From Pandoraea commovens (GTDB taxonomy: Bacteria; Pseudomonadota; Gammaproteobacteria; Burkholderiales; Burkholderiaceae), in the NCBI RefSeq assembly GCF_902459615.1, contig NZ_CABPSA010000003.1, positions 434,001-498,000 of the forward strand: a DNA stretch of 64,000 bases. The letters are read 5' to 3'. Position 1 is the first letter of the stretch. Every line of letters begins with the position of its first letter. The translations under genes were made by a program, and so were the position numbers. Shown here piece after piece: positions 17,787 through 25,772 of the stretch. The notes under the pieces were generated by a model. That model was not told the origin of the DNA. It searched no databases and saw nothing but the letters and a program-made list of their open reading frames with translations.

Positions 17787-18623
17787 ATGTCTGCCCTTCC
17801 CACCCTCTTCGTCTCCCACGGCTCGCCGTTGCTTGCGGTCGAACCGGGCCGCACCGGTCCGTTGCTGACGGCGCTGGGGCGTGCGGTGCCGCGTCCCAAG
17901 GAGATCCTCGTGATCTCGCCGCACTGGTCGACGCCGACACCGCGCGTGGGCAACCTCGCGCAGCAACGCACGATCCACGACTTCGGCGGCTTCCCGCGCG
18001 AGCTCTATGAACTGAAGTACCCCGCACCGGGCGCACCGGCACTCGCCGAGCGCACCGTGCAGATGTTGAAAGACGTCGGCCTGCCCGCCGTCACCGACGA
18101 TCAGTGGGGTCTCGATCATGGCGCGTGGGTGCCGCTGAGCTATCTGTATCCCGATGCGGATGTGCCGGTCACGCAGTTGTCGCTACAACGACATATGCGT
18201 CCCGAATATCAGTACCAAATCGGGCAGACGCTCGCGCCGCTCGCTCGCGAGGGCGTACTGATCGTGGCGTCGGGCAGCTTCACGCACAATTTGCACGAGG
18301 TATTCCGCGCCCCGGGCGGCGCACGCGAAGCGGCCCCCGAAGCGCCGTACGTGGCCGAGTTTTCGACGTGGTTCACCGAGCGTCTGGCGGCGATGGACCT
18401 CGACGCCCTGTTCGACTACCGGGCCCGAGCGCCGCACGCCGAGCGCGCACACCCGACGGACGAGCATCTGCTGCCGATCTACGTCGCGCTCGGCGCGGCC
18501 GACGATCCCGCCCGTCAGACGCACTTCGACACCGGCTCAACCTACGGCGCGCTGCGCATGGACGCCTTCGCGTTCGGTAGCGCTGCCCCGTCGCTCGCGG
18601 AAGTCGGCGCGCTGGCACAATAA
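17787..18623 (+). CDS. DODA-type extradiol aromatic ring-opening dioxygenase (LigB family)
   Basis: A 278-residue member of the LigB/DODA (YgiD) family, non-haem metal enzymes that cleave catecholic rings. Likely metal ligands are His11 (FVSHGSP), His46 (ISPHW) and the active-site His111 (LDHGAWVPL), with ASGSFTHNLHE near residue 155. The ATG at 17787 is used because GGAG lies 8 bases upstream; a GTG three codons earlier overlaps that site. DoxX precedes it and a LysR gene follows after 25 bp. The physiological substrate is unknown. Confidence 0.9.
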   Translation: MSALPTLFVSHGSPLLAVEPGRTGPLLTALGRAVPRPKEILVISPHWSTPTPRVGNLAQQRTIHDFGGFPRELYELKYPAPGAPALAERTVQMLKDVGLPAVTDDQWGLDHGAWVPLSYLYPDADVPVTQLSLQRHMRPEYQYQIGQTLAPLAREGVLIVASGSFTHNLHEVFRAPGGAREAAPEAPYVAEFSTWFTERLAAMDLDALFDYRARAPHAERAHPTDEHLLPIYVALGAADDPARQTHFDTGSTYGALRMDAFAFGSAAPSLAEVGALAQ

Positions 18624-18648
18624 CGCCATCGATACCCCTGGACCCGGC

Positions 18649-19560
18649 ATGAACAAACTTCGCGAGATCGAATGCTTCATCGCCGTGGTCGAGTCGGGCA
18701 GCTTCGTCAAAGCGGCCGACGCGATGGGCATTTCCAAGACGGCGGTCTCGCGATACGTCGCGGACCTCGAAGCGCGTCTGGGCACCCGATTGATCCAGCG
18801 CACCACGCGCCGCCTGTCGCTGACCGAACCCGGTCAGCGATACGTCGAGCGCTGTCGTCAGATCCTCGCGGAGCTGGACGAAGCCGACGCGATGGCAGGC
18901 GAGCAGGGCGGCGAACCCGCAGGCCCCTTGCGGATCAACGCCCCGCACACGTTCGGCGTGCTGCATCTCGCGCCGCTCTGGCCCGCATTTCTCGCCCAAT
19001 TCCCGCAAGTCTCGCTGGACATCACGCTGAGCGACCGGCTCGTCGATATCGTGGACGAAGGCTACGATCTGGCGATTCGCATCTCGCGACTGCCCGATTC
19101 GTCGCTCGTTCACCGGCGGCTGGCGGGCACGCGTCTGGTGCTGTGTGCGTCGCCCGGCTATCTCGCCCAACATGGCACGCCGAAGCATCCGAGCGAACTG
19201 ACCCATCACGAGACGGTCGGCTACAGCTATTTCCTGCATCGTCGCGAATGGCATTTCGACGGACCCGACGGCCCCGTCTCAGTGCAGACGCACGCCCGCC
19301 TCATCGCCGATAACGGCGACACATGCATGGCGGCGGCCCTGGCCGGGGGCGGCATCATCCTGCAACCGGCCTTTCTCGTGCAAGACGCGCTGCGCGACGG
19401 TCGCCTCGTCGAATTCCTCCCCGAGTACACGCAGGGCGAGCGCGGCATTTATGTCGTCTATCCGTCACGCAAATACCTGAGCGCCAAGGTCCGCGCCATG
19501 ATCGACTTCCTCGTGGAAGCCTTTGCCATGCCGGGTTGGCGCCTGCTAAATCGTCCCTAA
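18649..19560 (+). CDS. LysR-family transcriptional regulator
   Basis: A 303-residue LysR regulator with an N-terminal HTH (EIECFIAVVESGSFVKAADAMGISKTAVSRYVADLEARLGTRLIQRTTRRLSLTE) and a LysR substrate-binding domain. The sequence resembles the DhcR/CrgA-like subgroup (LTEPGQRYVERCRQIL). It follows the dioxygenase by 25 bp on the same strand, suggesting it controls that gene pair, although typical LysR genes are divergent from their targets. Confidence 0.9.
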   Translation: MNKLREIECFIAVVESGSFVKAADAMGISKTAVSRYVADLEARLGTRLIQRTTRRLSLTEPGQRYVERCRQILAELDEADAMAGEQGGEPAGPLRINAPHTFGVLHLAPLWPAFLAQFPQVSLDITLSDRLVDIVDEGYDLAIRISRLPDSSLVHRRLAGTRLVLCASPGYLAQHGTPKHPSELTHHETVGYSYFLHRREWHFDGPDGPVSVQTHARLIADNGDTCMAAALAGGGIILQPAFLVQDALRDGRLVEFLPEYTQGERGIYVVYPSRKYLSAKVRAMIDFLVEAFAMPGWRLLNRP

Positions 19561-19607
19561 GTGTTTGTCACTTATACTGTCGGGCCTGTCGTCCCATTCC
19601 CTATATT

Positions 19608-20957
19608 TTGGAAAACTTCTTACTGATCGTCGCTGCGATCCTGCTGGTGTTTCTCAACGGCTTCTTCGTGGCGGCGGAATTCGGCCTCGTCAAACTGCGC
19701 CAGACGCGCGTTCATGTCATTGCCCGCCAGCGAGGTTGGCGCGGACGTATCCTGGCCAAGGTCCACGGCCAGCTCGATACCTACCTTTCTGCGTGTCAGC
19801 TCGGTATCACTCTCGCCTCGCTCGGCCTCGGCTGGATCGGCGAACCCGCGTTTGCCCGCATTCTCACACCGCTGTTCGAACTGGTCGGCGTCAGCTCTCC
19901 CGAACTGATCCACGCGCTCGCGTTCTTCATCGCGTTCTTCACGATCTCGTATCTGCACATCGTCGTGGGCGAACTCGCGCCGAAGTCGATGGCCCTGCGC
20001 ATGCCCGAAGCCGTGTCCGTGTGGACGGCCGCGCCGCTGTACGGCTTCTACTGGCTGATGTACCCGGCCATCTGGGTGCTCAACCACAGTGCCAACCGCC
20101 TGCTGCGCTGGACCGGCCTCGATCCCTCGCATGGCACCGACGCCCATTACTCGGCCGACGAAATCAAGCTGATCGTGCGCCGGGGTGCATCGAGCGAAAA
20201 GCTCTCGCGCGACGACTGGAACGTGGTCGCCTACGCCATCGACTTCAGCGATCTGACGGTGTCCGACCTGATGCGTCCGATGAGCGAAGTTGCGGCCTTC
20301 CGTCGTAACGCCACGTTCACGCAGAACATGGACACGGCGTACCGCCATCGCTACAGCCGCTATCCGTTCTTCGACAACGACGGCGAAACCGTCCTCGGCG
20401 TGGTCCACCTGAAGGATTTGTTCCTCGCCGAGCATCACGGCCAGTCCATCGAGGATCTGGGCAGCATGGCGCGTCCGGTCGAGCGCGTGAAGCCCGACAT
20501 GGCTGCACGCGAGCTGTTCAGCCGCTTCCGCCGGGGTGCACCGCACTTTGCCATTGTGGGATGGCCAGACCAGAAGCCCATCGGCTTCCTCACGCTGGAC
20601 AACCTGCTCTCTGCGCTGGTCGGCAAGATTCGCGATGAATTCCGTCAGACGGAAGACGACTGGACTCGCATGGAAGACGGCACGCTCATCGGGCGCGGCA
20701 GCTTACCGATCCTGACACTGGAGCGCGCGCTCGGCCTGGATATTCCAAGCGAGCACGCCGAATCGGTGGGTGGACTCATCATGAACGCGCTGGGATATCT
20801 GCCCCGTGAGGGCCAGAAGATCGACTTCGAGGGCTTCTCGGTGGTCGTCAAGAAGATGCAGGGGCCGCGTATCGTGCTCGTACGCATCTACCCGGACGGC
20901 GTTCGGGAAGCACGCGGGGAACCCCCTGATGTGGCGGTGCAACAACGCGAGCATTGA
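19608..20957 (+). CDS. CNNM/CBS-domain protein (HlyC/CorC family)
   Basis: A 449-residue membrane protein with a CNNM (DUF21) transmembrane domain (about 1-190, NGFFVAAEFGLVKLR), a CBS pair (about 210-330, VSDLMRPMSEV and VVHLKDLF) and a CorC_HlyC domain at the C terminus (DIPSEHAESVGGLIMNALGYLPREGQKI). Relatives are linked to magnesium or cobalt efflux; older names say hemolysin. No ATG or GTG fits, so the TTG at 19608 (LENFLLIVAAI) is the likely start and gives the usual family length. It begins 48 bp after the LysR gene. Confidence 0.88.
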   Translation: MENFLLIVAAILLVFLNGFFVAAEFGLVKLRQTRVHVIARQRGWRGRILAKVHGQLDTYLSACQLGITLASLGLGWIGEPAFARILTPLFELVGVSSPELIHALAFFIAFFTISYLHIVVGELAPKSMALRMPEAVSVWTAAPLYGFYWLMYPAIWVLNHSANRLLRWTGLDPSHGTDAHYSADEIKLIVRRGASSEKLSRDDWNVVAYAIDFSDLTVSDLMRPMSEVAAFRRNATFTQNMDTAYRHRYSRYPFFDNDGETVLGVVHLKDLFLAEHHGQSIEDLGSMARPVERVKPDMAARELFSRFRRGAPHFAIVGWPDQKPIGFLTLDNLLSALVGKIRDEFRQTEDDWTRMEDGTLIGRGSLPILTLERALGLDIPSEHAESVGGLIMNALGYLPREGQKIDFEGFSVVVKKMQGPRIVLVRIYPDGVREARGEPPDVAVQQREH

Positions 20958-21099
20958 CCCCGATTGATCCCCGTCAGGTCGCTTGCCAGAATACCCACTA
21001 TGCGTAACAGGCCCGTCAGAGGCAATCACAAGGGTTACGTAGGTTGGCGCGGGTATGGCAGGACACTAGTTCGTCAAAACAAAGCCAGGGGAGGCGACG

Positions 21100-22239
21100 A
21101 TGGACGACACGGGGAAGTTGTCTCTCGACGCGCTGATCGGCACTTGCTACGACGGAGTGCTCGACGAAGCGCGTTGGGATCAGGCATTGCGCGAATTCAA
21201 CCGGTGGGCCGGTGGCATCGGCTTCCATTCGGTCACGTGGGATCGCGCGCGTCACTGTGCGACGCGCGACTCCAACTCACTTGACGCTTCCCCTGACCTC
21301 ATCCGCGAGTTCGTCGAGAAACTCGCCCCCACCGATCCGCGCGTGGCACTGATGCTGCAACAGCCGGTCGGTCATGCCATGCGATGTCACCATCACCTGA
21401 GCGATCGCTACGTGGCCCGTAGCGAGCTGTTCAACGACTTTCTGATTCCTCACGGCGTGCGTTACACGTACGGCATGCATCTCGACGGGGCCGACGGCAC
21501 CAGCGAGTTGCTCGCGGTATTCCGTGCCCCCGATCATGTGCCATTCGAAGACGCCGACGACGCCCCCGAGCTGGAAATTCTGACAAAGCACATCGCGCGC
21601 GCGGCACGTCTGCGGGCGGGCACCCGTCACTTGCAGGCGCAGGCGGCCATCGGCATGGCGGTGCTCGACCATCTGGACATGGCCATCGTCATTACGGACG
21701 AGACGGGGCATGCGCACTATCTGAACGTGGCCGCGCATCAACGTCTTGCCGCTACGCGCAACGTCTGCATTCGCGGTGGGAAGTTCACTGCCGTGCTGCC
21801 TAGCGACGAACAGGCCATGCGGCGCCTCATTGCCCATGCGACGGCGCCGATGCCGGTCGCGGGCAGCCATCGTCTGCAAGGCGACAATCAGCAACACTGG
21901 GTCGTCACAGTGCTACCGCTGCGCGAGTCGCACGCTTGCGCGGCACCGTGGGAAAAGCCGATGGCGATGCTCACGATCGGGGAACTCGACCGACGCGTCA
22001 CGCTCGGGCCCTACACGCTCAAGGTGCTGTTCGGGCTGTCTCCGGCGGAAGCACGTCTCGCCCAGGCCCTCGCCGAGGGCCGTGAGCTGACGCAATACGC
22101 GCAGGACGCCAACGTCGCCATCAATACGGCGCGTACGCAGTTGCGGCACATCTTCGACAAGACGGGATGCCGTCGGCAAACGGATTTGCTCCGTCTGCTG
22201 CACGCCATTCCGGCGCTGCGAATTCATGCGCCGGGGTGA
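21100..22239 (+). CDS. LuxR-type HTH transcriptional regulator
   Basis: A 379-residue regulator with a C-terminal LuxR helix-turn-helix (about 312-370: FGLSPAEARLAQALAEGRELTQYAQDANVAINTARTQLRHIFDKTGCRRQTDLLRLL). The region around 200-300 looks like a PAS-type sensor (DHLDMAIVITDETGHAHYLN). The N-terminal part has no recognisable domain. The ATG at 21100 follows AGGGGAGGCGACG, a good ribosome site. It is a single gene closed by a terminator at 22291-22320. Confidence 0.85.
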   Translation: MDDTGKLSLDALIGTCYDGVLDEARWDQALREFNRWAGGIGFHSVTWDRARHCATRDSNSLDASPDLIREFVEKLAPTDPRVALMLQQPVGHAMRCHHHLSDRYVARSELFNDFLIPHGVRYTYGMHLDGADGTSELLAVFRAPDHVPFEDADDAPELEILTKHIARAARLRAGTRHLQAQAAIGMAVLDHLDMAIVITDETGHAHYLNVAAHQRLAATRNVCIRGGKFTAVLPSDEQAMRRLIAHATAPMPVAGSHRLQGDNQQHWVVTVLPLRESHACAAPWEKPMAMLTIGELDRRVTLGPYTLKVLFGLSPAEARLAQALAEGRELTQYAQDANVAINTARTQLRHIFDKTGCRRQTDLLRLLHAIPALRIHAPG

Positions 22240-22289
22240 TCTCAGGACAATCGGAAACGGGCAATGCGCTGAACGAATCACGAAGATGC

Positions 22290-22320
22290 AAAAAGGGCGA
22301 CCGAAAGGCCGCCCATTTTT
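22290..22320. terminator. Bidirectional terminator with GAAA tetraloop
   Basis: GGGCG (22295-22299) pairs with CGCCC (22310-22314), CC with GG inside, and the loop is GAAA. A-run on the left and T-run on the right serve the convergent LuxR-type gene and ycgR. Confidence 0.8.
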
Positions 22321-22362
22321 GTCGAGCAACGTCGGATGACGTCACTGCTTTCGCCGCAGACC

Positions 22363-23130
22363 TTAGCCCCGAGCGAACGCCTTGCGATTGAGTTCGAGTT
22401 GCGTGATCAGCTTTTGCAGACGCGACTCGGCCGTACGCGACAGCGCGATGAAGCGGCAGCCGATGTGATACTCGATGTCCCTAGCGAGCGGCACGGCGCG
22501 CACCGCACACACTTCCAGATCGACCTGCACGGTCCCGTAGTCGCGCAGCTCGATCTCGACGTGCATCAGCATCGATCCCTTCGGAATCTCGGCGGCAGCT
22601 TCAGCCTTCGTGCGCAGCCCCACGCCCCCCAGCGACAGATCGAACACCGCGAGACGCATCGGCGTGTCGTCCGGGAATTTGACCGTGCACTGATATGGAT
22701 CGAGGATCGGCGTCTTCACACGGAAATAGTCGCGACGCTGCAAGCGCACGAGGGTTTCCGGATACGACGAATAGAACGCGGGATAGCCTTCGTACTCGCG
22801 CTCCTCCACGTCACCGATGGGGAAATGCACCTGAATGCCTTCGGGCACCCCGACGAACAACGCGCGCTTGTTGGCGAGCAGTGCCCGGTTTTCCGTCTCG
22901 ATGCCGCCCCAGTCGAAATAGAAACCGCGCACCTGCGGTTCGACCTTGAGGAGTCGCGTGACGAGCTGACGCTGGCCGTTCGCGAAGTACACCGTCATGA
23001 AATCGCCGCGGGTCGCCAGATGACGCAGCACGCCGCCGATTTCCAGCGGGTTGCTGATGCGATACGAGTCATGCAGTTGAGACTCTTCGTCCGTGGGCGC
23101 CGGTGTCACCTGCGGTTCTGTCGTTTCCAT
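22363..23130 (-). CDS. ycgR: Cyclic-di-GMP-binding flagellar brake protein YcgR
   Basis: YcgR slows the flagellar motor when cyclic-di-GMP is high. The 255 residues hold an N-terminal YcgR domain (about 22-125) and a PilZ domain with both ligand motifs intact: RxxxR as Arg133-Arg137 (RRDYFR) and D/NxSxxG as Asp164-Ser166-Gly169 (DLSLGG). No flagellar genes are adjacent. In this window it is the effector counterpart of the YfiN cyclase and the EAL protein near 57-61 kb. Confidence 0.93.
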   Translation of the reverse strand: METTEPQVTPAPTDEESQLHDSYRISNPLEIGGVLRHLATRGDFMTVYFANGQRQLVTRLLKVEPQVRGFYFDWGGIETENRALLANKRALFVGVPEGIQVHFPIGDVEEREYEGYPAFYSSYPETLVRLQRRDYFRVKTPILDPYQCTVKFPDDTPMRLAVFDLSLGGVGLRTKAEAAAEIPKGSMLMHVEIELRDYGTVQVDLEVCAVRAVPLARDIEYHIGCRFIALSRTAESRLQKLITQLELNRKAFARG

Positions 23131-23342
23131 ACCTGATCTTCTATTTGTCCCCGTGACGGCGCGCGCGCAACCTCGCCCACCGTACGTAATAAAGCCGTCT
23201 CATGCATCTGGTCATGAACGTTAACGGTCACTGGCCGGAAATATTGAGTGCTCCGGCGCACGAGCCTACCGCTCCCCGTGCCGTGCGCCACACTCGGGCC
23301 ATTCCACGCCCTTTCCTTACCTTTCCCGTGCTGCGCCGCCGA

Positions 23343-23981
23343 TCAGCGATGCACCGCAGCCATCAATGCGCCGAAGCCCATGAACACGCCGCCGCTGATG
23401 CGGTTGAATGCCTTGAGCACGCGCGCCTCACGCAGATACGGTGCAATGCGCAACCCGCCTGTCGCGTAGACCATGTACCAGCTCATCTCGATGACGGCGA
23501 ACGTGCCGAGCAGGATCGAGAATTGCGGCAGCTTGGCGGCCGTCGGATCGATGAACTGCGGCAGGAATGCCGCTGCGAAAAGAATGGCTTTGGGGTTGCT
23601 GGCTGCGACGAGGAAGCCCGACTTGAACAGTTTGCCGAAGCTCGAATCGGCGACCAGCGCGGGCGTCGCGAGTTTGGCGGCCTCGTCCTGCGCGTTCACC
23701 GGCGAGCGCCAACTCTTGTAACCGAGGTAGACGAGATAGGCCGCGCCTACATAGCGCAGCGTGTCGAACAGCATCGGCCAGGCTTTAAGCACAGCCCCCA
23801 GACCAGCAGCAGAAATCGACATCATTGCGATCAGCGCCGTCATGCAACCGGCCATCGTGCCGAGCGATGCGCGCAGCCCGTGGCGCGCGCCATGCGTCAT
23901 GACGAGCAACATGTTCGGGCCCGGCGTGGCGGAGACGAAAAAAACGGTGACTACGTATAGCCACCACGTTTGCAGGCTCAT
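23343..23981 (-). CDS. LysE family amino-acid exporter
   Basis: A 212-residue LysE/RhtB translocator with about six membrane helices. The family signature VSATPGPNMLLVMTHGARHGLRASLGTMAG is at residues 16-46, and GAAYLVYLGYKSWRSP follows. Such proteins export amino acids or homoserine lactones; the substrate is unknown. It is isolated on the minus strand, downstream of the cold-shock gene's terminator. Confidence 0.92.
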   Translation of the reverse strand: MSLQTWWLYVVTVFFVSATPGPNMLLVMTHGARHGLRASLGTMAGCMTALIAMMSISAAGLGAVLKAWPMLFDTLRYVGAAYLVYLGYKSWRSPVNAQDEAAKLATPALVADSSFGKLFKSGFLVAASNPKAILFAAAFLPQFIDPTAAKLPQFSILLGTFAVIEMSWYMVYATGGLRIAPYLREARVLKAFNRISGGVFMGFGALMAAVHR

Positions 23982-24111
23982 GATTGCCCCGGAAAAATGC
24001 TTACGCGAATTCGATCAGGCATTGTAGCGTCGAACCGTGACGGTGACATCGTTCGCGTGCACGTCTCATGCGAATCTGCGGGATCTCGTCAAACCGCACG
24101 ACGGCGTGCCG

Positions 24112-24150
24112 AAAAACAAACAGGCCCGATGACTTTCGTCATCGGGCCTG
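24112..24150 (-). terminator. Terminator of the cold-shock gene
   Basis: CAGGCCCGATGAC (24121-24133) pairs perfectly with GTCATCGGGCCTG (24138-24150). On the minus strand the hairpin is followed by a T-rich run (complement of 24112-24120). Confidence 0.85.
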
Positions 24151-24211
24151 TCGGTCGCGGGATACTGCGCCGCCCGAAGGCTAGCGCGGCATCACGTGAA
24201 GCGAATCAGCC

Positions 24212-24415
24212 TTAAACCGGCTTGATGTTCGCAGCTTGCTTGCCCTTCGGGCCAGTCTTGACCTCGAACGACACTTTTTGGTTCTCTTGCAGCGACTTGA
24301 AGCCGTCCACCTTCACTTCGGAGAAGTGAGCGAACAGGTCTTCACCACCGTTGTCCGGGGTAATAAAGCCGAAGCCCTTTGCGTCGTTGAACCACTTAAC
24401 GGTACCGGTTTCCAT
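24212..24415 (-). CDS. cspA: Cold-shock protein, CspA family
   Basis: A 67-residue single cold-shock domain, an RNA chaperone. RNP1 (KGFGFI, residues 13-18) and RNP2 (DLFAHF, 26-31) are intact, and the N terminus [10 protein letters not shown] is typical. The preferred start is the ATG at 24415; the frame stays open far upstream, but that part is untranslated leader. A TTGACA/TATAAA promoter at 24591-24563 predicts a leader of about 140 nt, usual for csp genes. Confidence 0.97.
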   Translation of the reverse strand: METGTVKWFNDAKGFGFITPDNGGEDLFAHFSEVKVDGFKSLQENQKVSFEVKTGPKGKQAANIKPV

Positions 24416-24562
24416 GTTTTTTCCTAATAAAACAATAGCCTGAGGTCGGAATTGACCTCGTGAAGCGCTGACAATCAAGGGAAAATGAAGGACTAGAAAC
24501 CAGCGAGAAGCAGGAAAACTACGTCTGACAACAACTTCGCGGCTTGACAATCTGCAAGCTGT

Positions 24563-24591
24563 TTTATACGCGGTGGACCGATGCTTGTCAA
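24563..24591 (-). promoter_or_regulatory. Sigma-70 promoter of the cold-shock gene
   Basis: On the minus strand TTGACA (24591-24586) and TATAAA (24568-24563) are separated by 17 bp. Transcription would start near 24556 and produce a leader of about 140 nt before the csp ATG at 24415. The rest of the 502-bp gap to the NlpD-like gene has a second TTGACA on the plus strand at 24544-24549 with a TATACG 15 bp later, possibly a divergent promoter overlapping this one. Confidence 0.75.
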
Positions 24592-24917
24592 CCGGGAAAA
24601 TGCCGTAAAAAGAGTAACAATTTCCGCAATTAGCGGGGAATTTGGGCACTGTTTGAATGTCCGACCGACAATCGCAGCCCGTACAATAGGCGTTTTGTCC
24701 CGCGCCCGTGCCGTTGTCGCCCGTTTGGCCCATGTTTTGTGCTGTGTGAAACCGTTTTCCGACGTTTTTCCCCTACTGCGCACATTCCAGCGAAAGTTGG
24801 CCGGCCATCGCGTTTTGCGACCGTCAGCGGGCCTCCACCCTCAAGTTTTTTTCAACCTGCCCACGGATGGAGCCTATTTACCTCGCGCGATCCCTGCGAT
24901 CGCAACCTGAAATTCTC

Positions 24918-25682
24918 ATGTCCGGCCAGCCGCGATGGCTTGCCCGCTGCCGTACCCACCTGATCAGTCTGGCCGTTTGCGCCACGCTCGCCGCCTGCGC
25001 CGGCACGCCGAACTACGGCCCAGTGCCAGCCGGCAGCTATCGTGTGCAGTCCGGCGACACGCTGTACGGCATCGCCCGCGCCAACAATACCAGCACGGCC
25101 AATCTGGTGAGCTGGAACAGTCTGTCCGACGCCGACAAGATCGAAGTCGGTCAGGTGTTGCGCGTCGTGCCACCGCCCGGATCGTCGAGTGCCCCGGCGG
25201 CTGTGGCATCCTCAGGCGGCAGCGCGTCGTCGGGTGCGGCACGTCCTCGTCCTCAGGCCAAGCCTGCGCCGAAACCCGCGCCAGCCCCCGCCGCACCGCG
25301 TACGGCGACGAACAAGATTCCGATGACGTGGCCCGCGACCGGCAGAATCCTCGCCAACTACAACGGCAGCAGCAATAAAGGCATCGACATCGGCGGCCAG
25401 GCAGGCGATCCGATTTACGCCGCTGCGGCGGGCAAGGTCGTGTATGCGGGCAATGGATTGCGCGGCTACGGCAATCTCGTGATGGTTCAGCATGAAAACG
25501 GCTACCTCACCGCCTACGCCCACAACCGCGCGCTGCGCGTGAAGGAAGGCGCGTCGGTCAGCAAGGGGCAGCAGATCGCCGAGATGGGCGACACCGACTC
25601 GCACGGCGTCGTGAAGCTGCACTTCGAGGTGCGTCAGAAAGGCACGCCGTTCAATCCGAACGACTTTCTGCCGCCGCGCTGA
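24918..25682 (+). CDS. NlpD-like lipoprotein (LysM plus degenerate LytM/M23 domain)
   Basis: A 254-residue predicted outer-membrane lipoprotein. The lipobox LAAC ends at Cys27, a LysM domain follows (about 37-82, SYRVQSGDTLYGIARANN), then a proline/alanine linker and an M23 domain (about 150-252). The first zinc-ligand His of active LytM proteases is replaced (NKGIDIGG) and the HxH motif reads KLHFEV, as in E. coli NlpD, so it is probably an amidase activator in cell separation rather than a peptidase. rpoS is not adjacent, unlike the usual nlpD, so it may be a paralog. The ATG at 24867 was rejected because the signal peptide starts at 24918. Confidence 0.88.
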   Translation: MSGQPRWLARCRTHLISLAVCATLAACAGTPNYGPVPAGSYRVQSGDTLYGIARANNTSTANLVSWNSLSDADKIEVGQVLRVVPPPGSSSAPAAVASSGGSASSGAARPRPQAKPAPKPAPAPAAPRTATNKIPMTWPATGRILANYNGSSNKGIDIGGQAGDPIYAAAAGKVVYAGNGLRGYGNLVMVQHENGYLTAYAHNRALRVKEGASVSKGQQIAEMGDTDSHGVVKLHFEVRQKGTPFNPNDFLPPR

Positions 25683-25711
25683 TCCGGCCAACGGCATTCG
25701 CCGCATCCATG

Positions 25712-25747
25712 AAAAAACGGCAAGGCGCGATGCCTTGCCGTTTTTTT
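25712..25747. terminator. Bidirectional rho-independent terminator
   Basis: AAAAAACGGCAAGGC and GCCTTGCCGTTTTTT form a long hairpin with a short loop near 25727-25731. It separates the convergent NlpD-like gene and opgH. Confidence 0.9.
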
Positions 25748-25772
25748 ATCTCGCCGACCTTGCTTGCAACCC

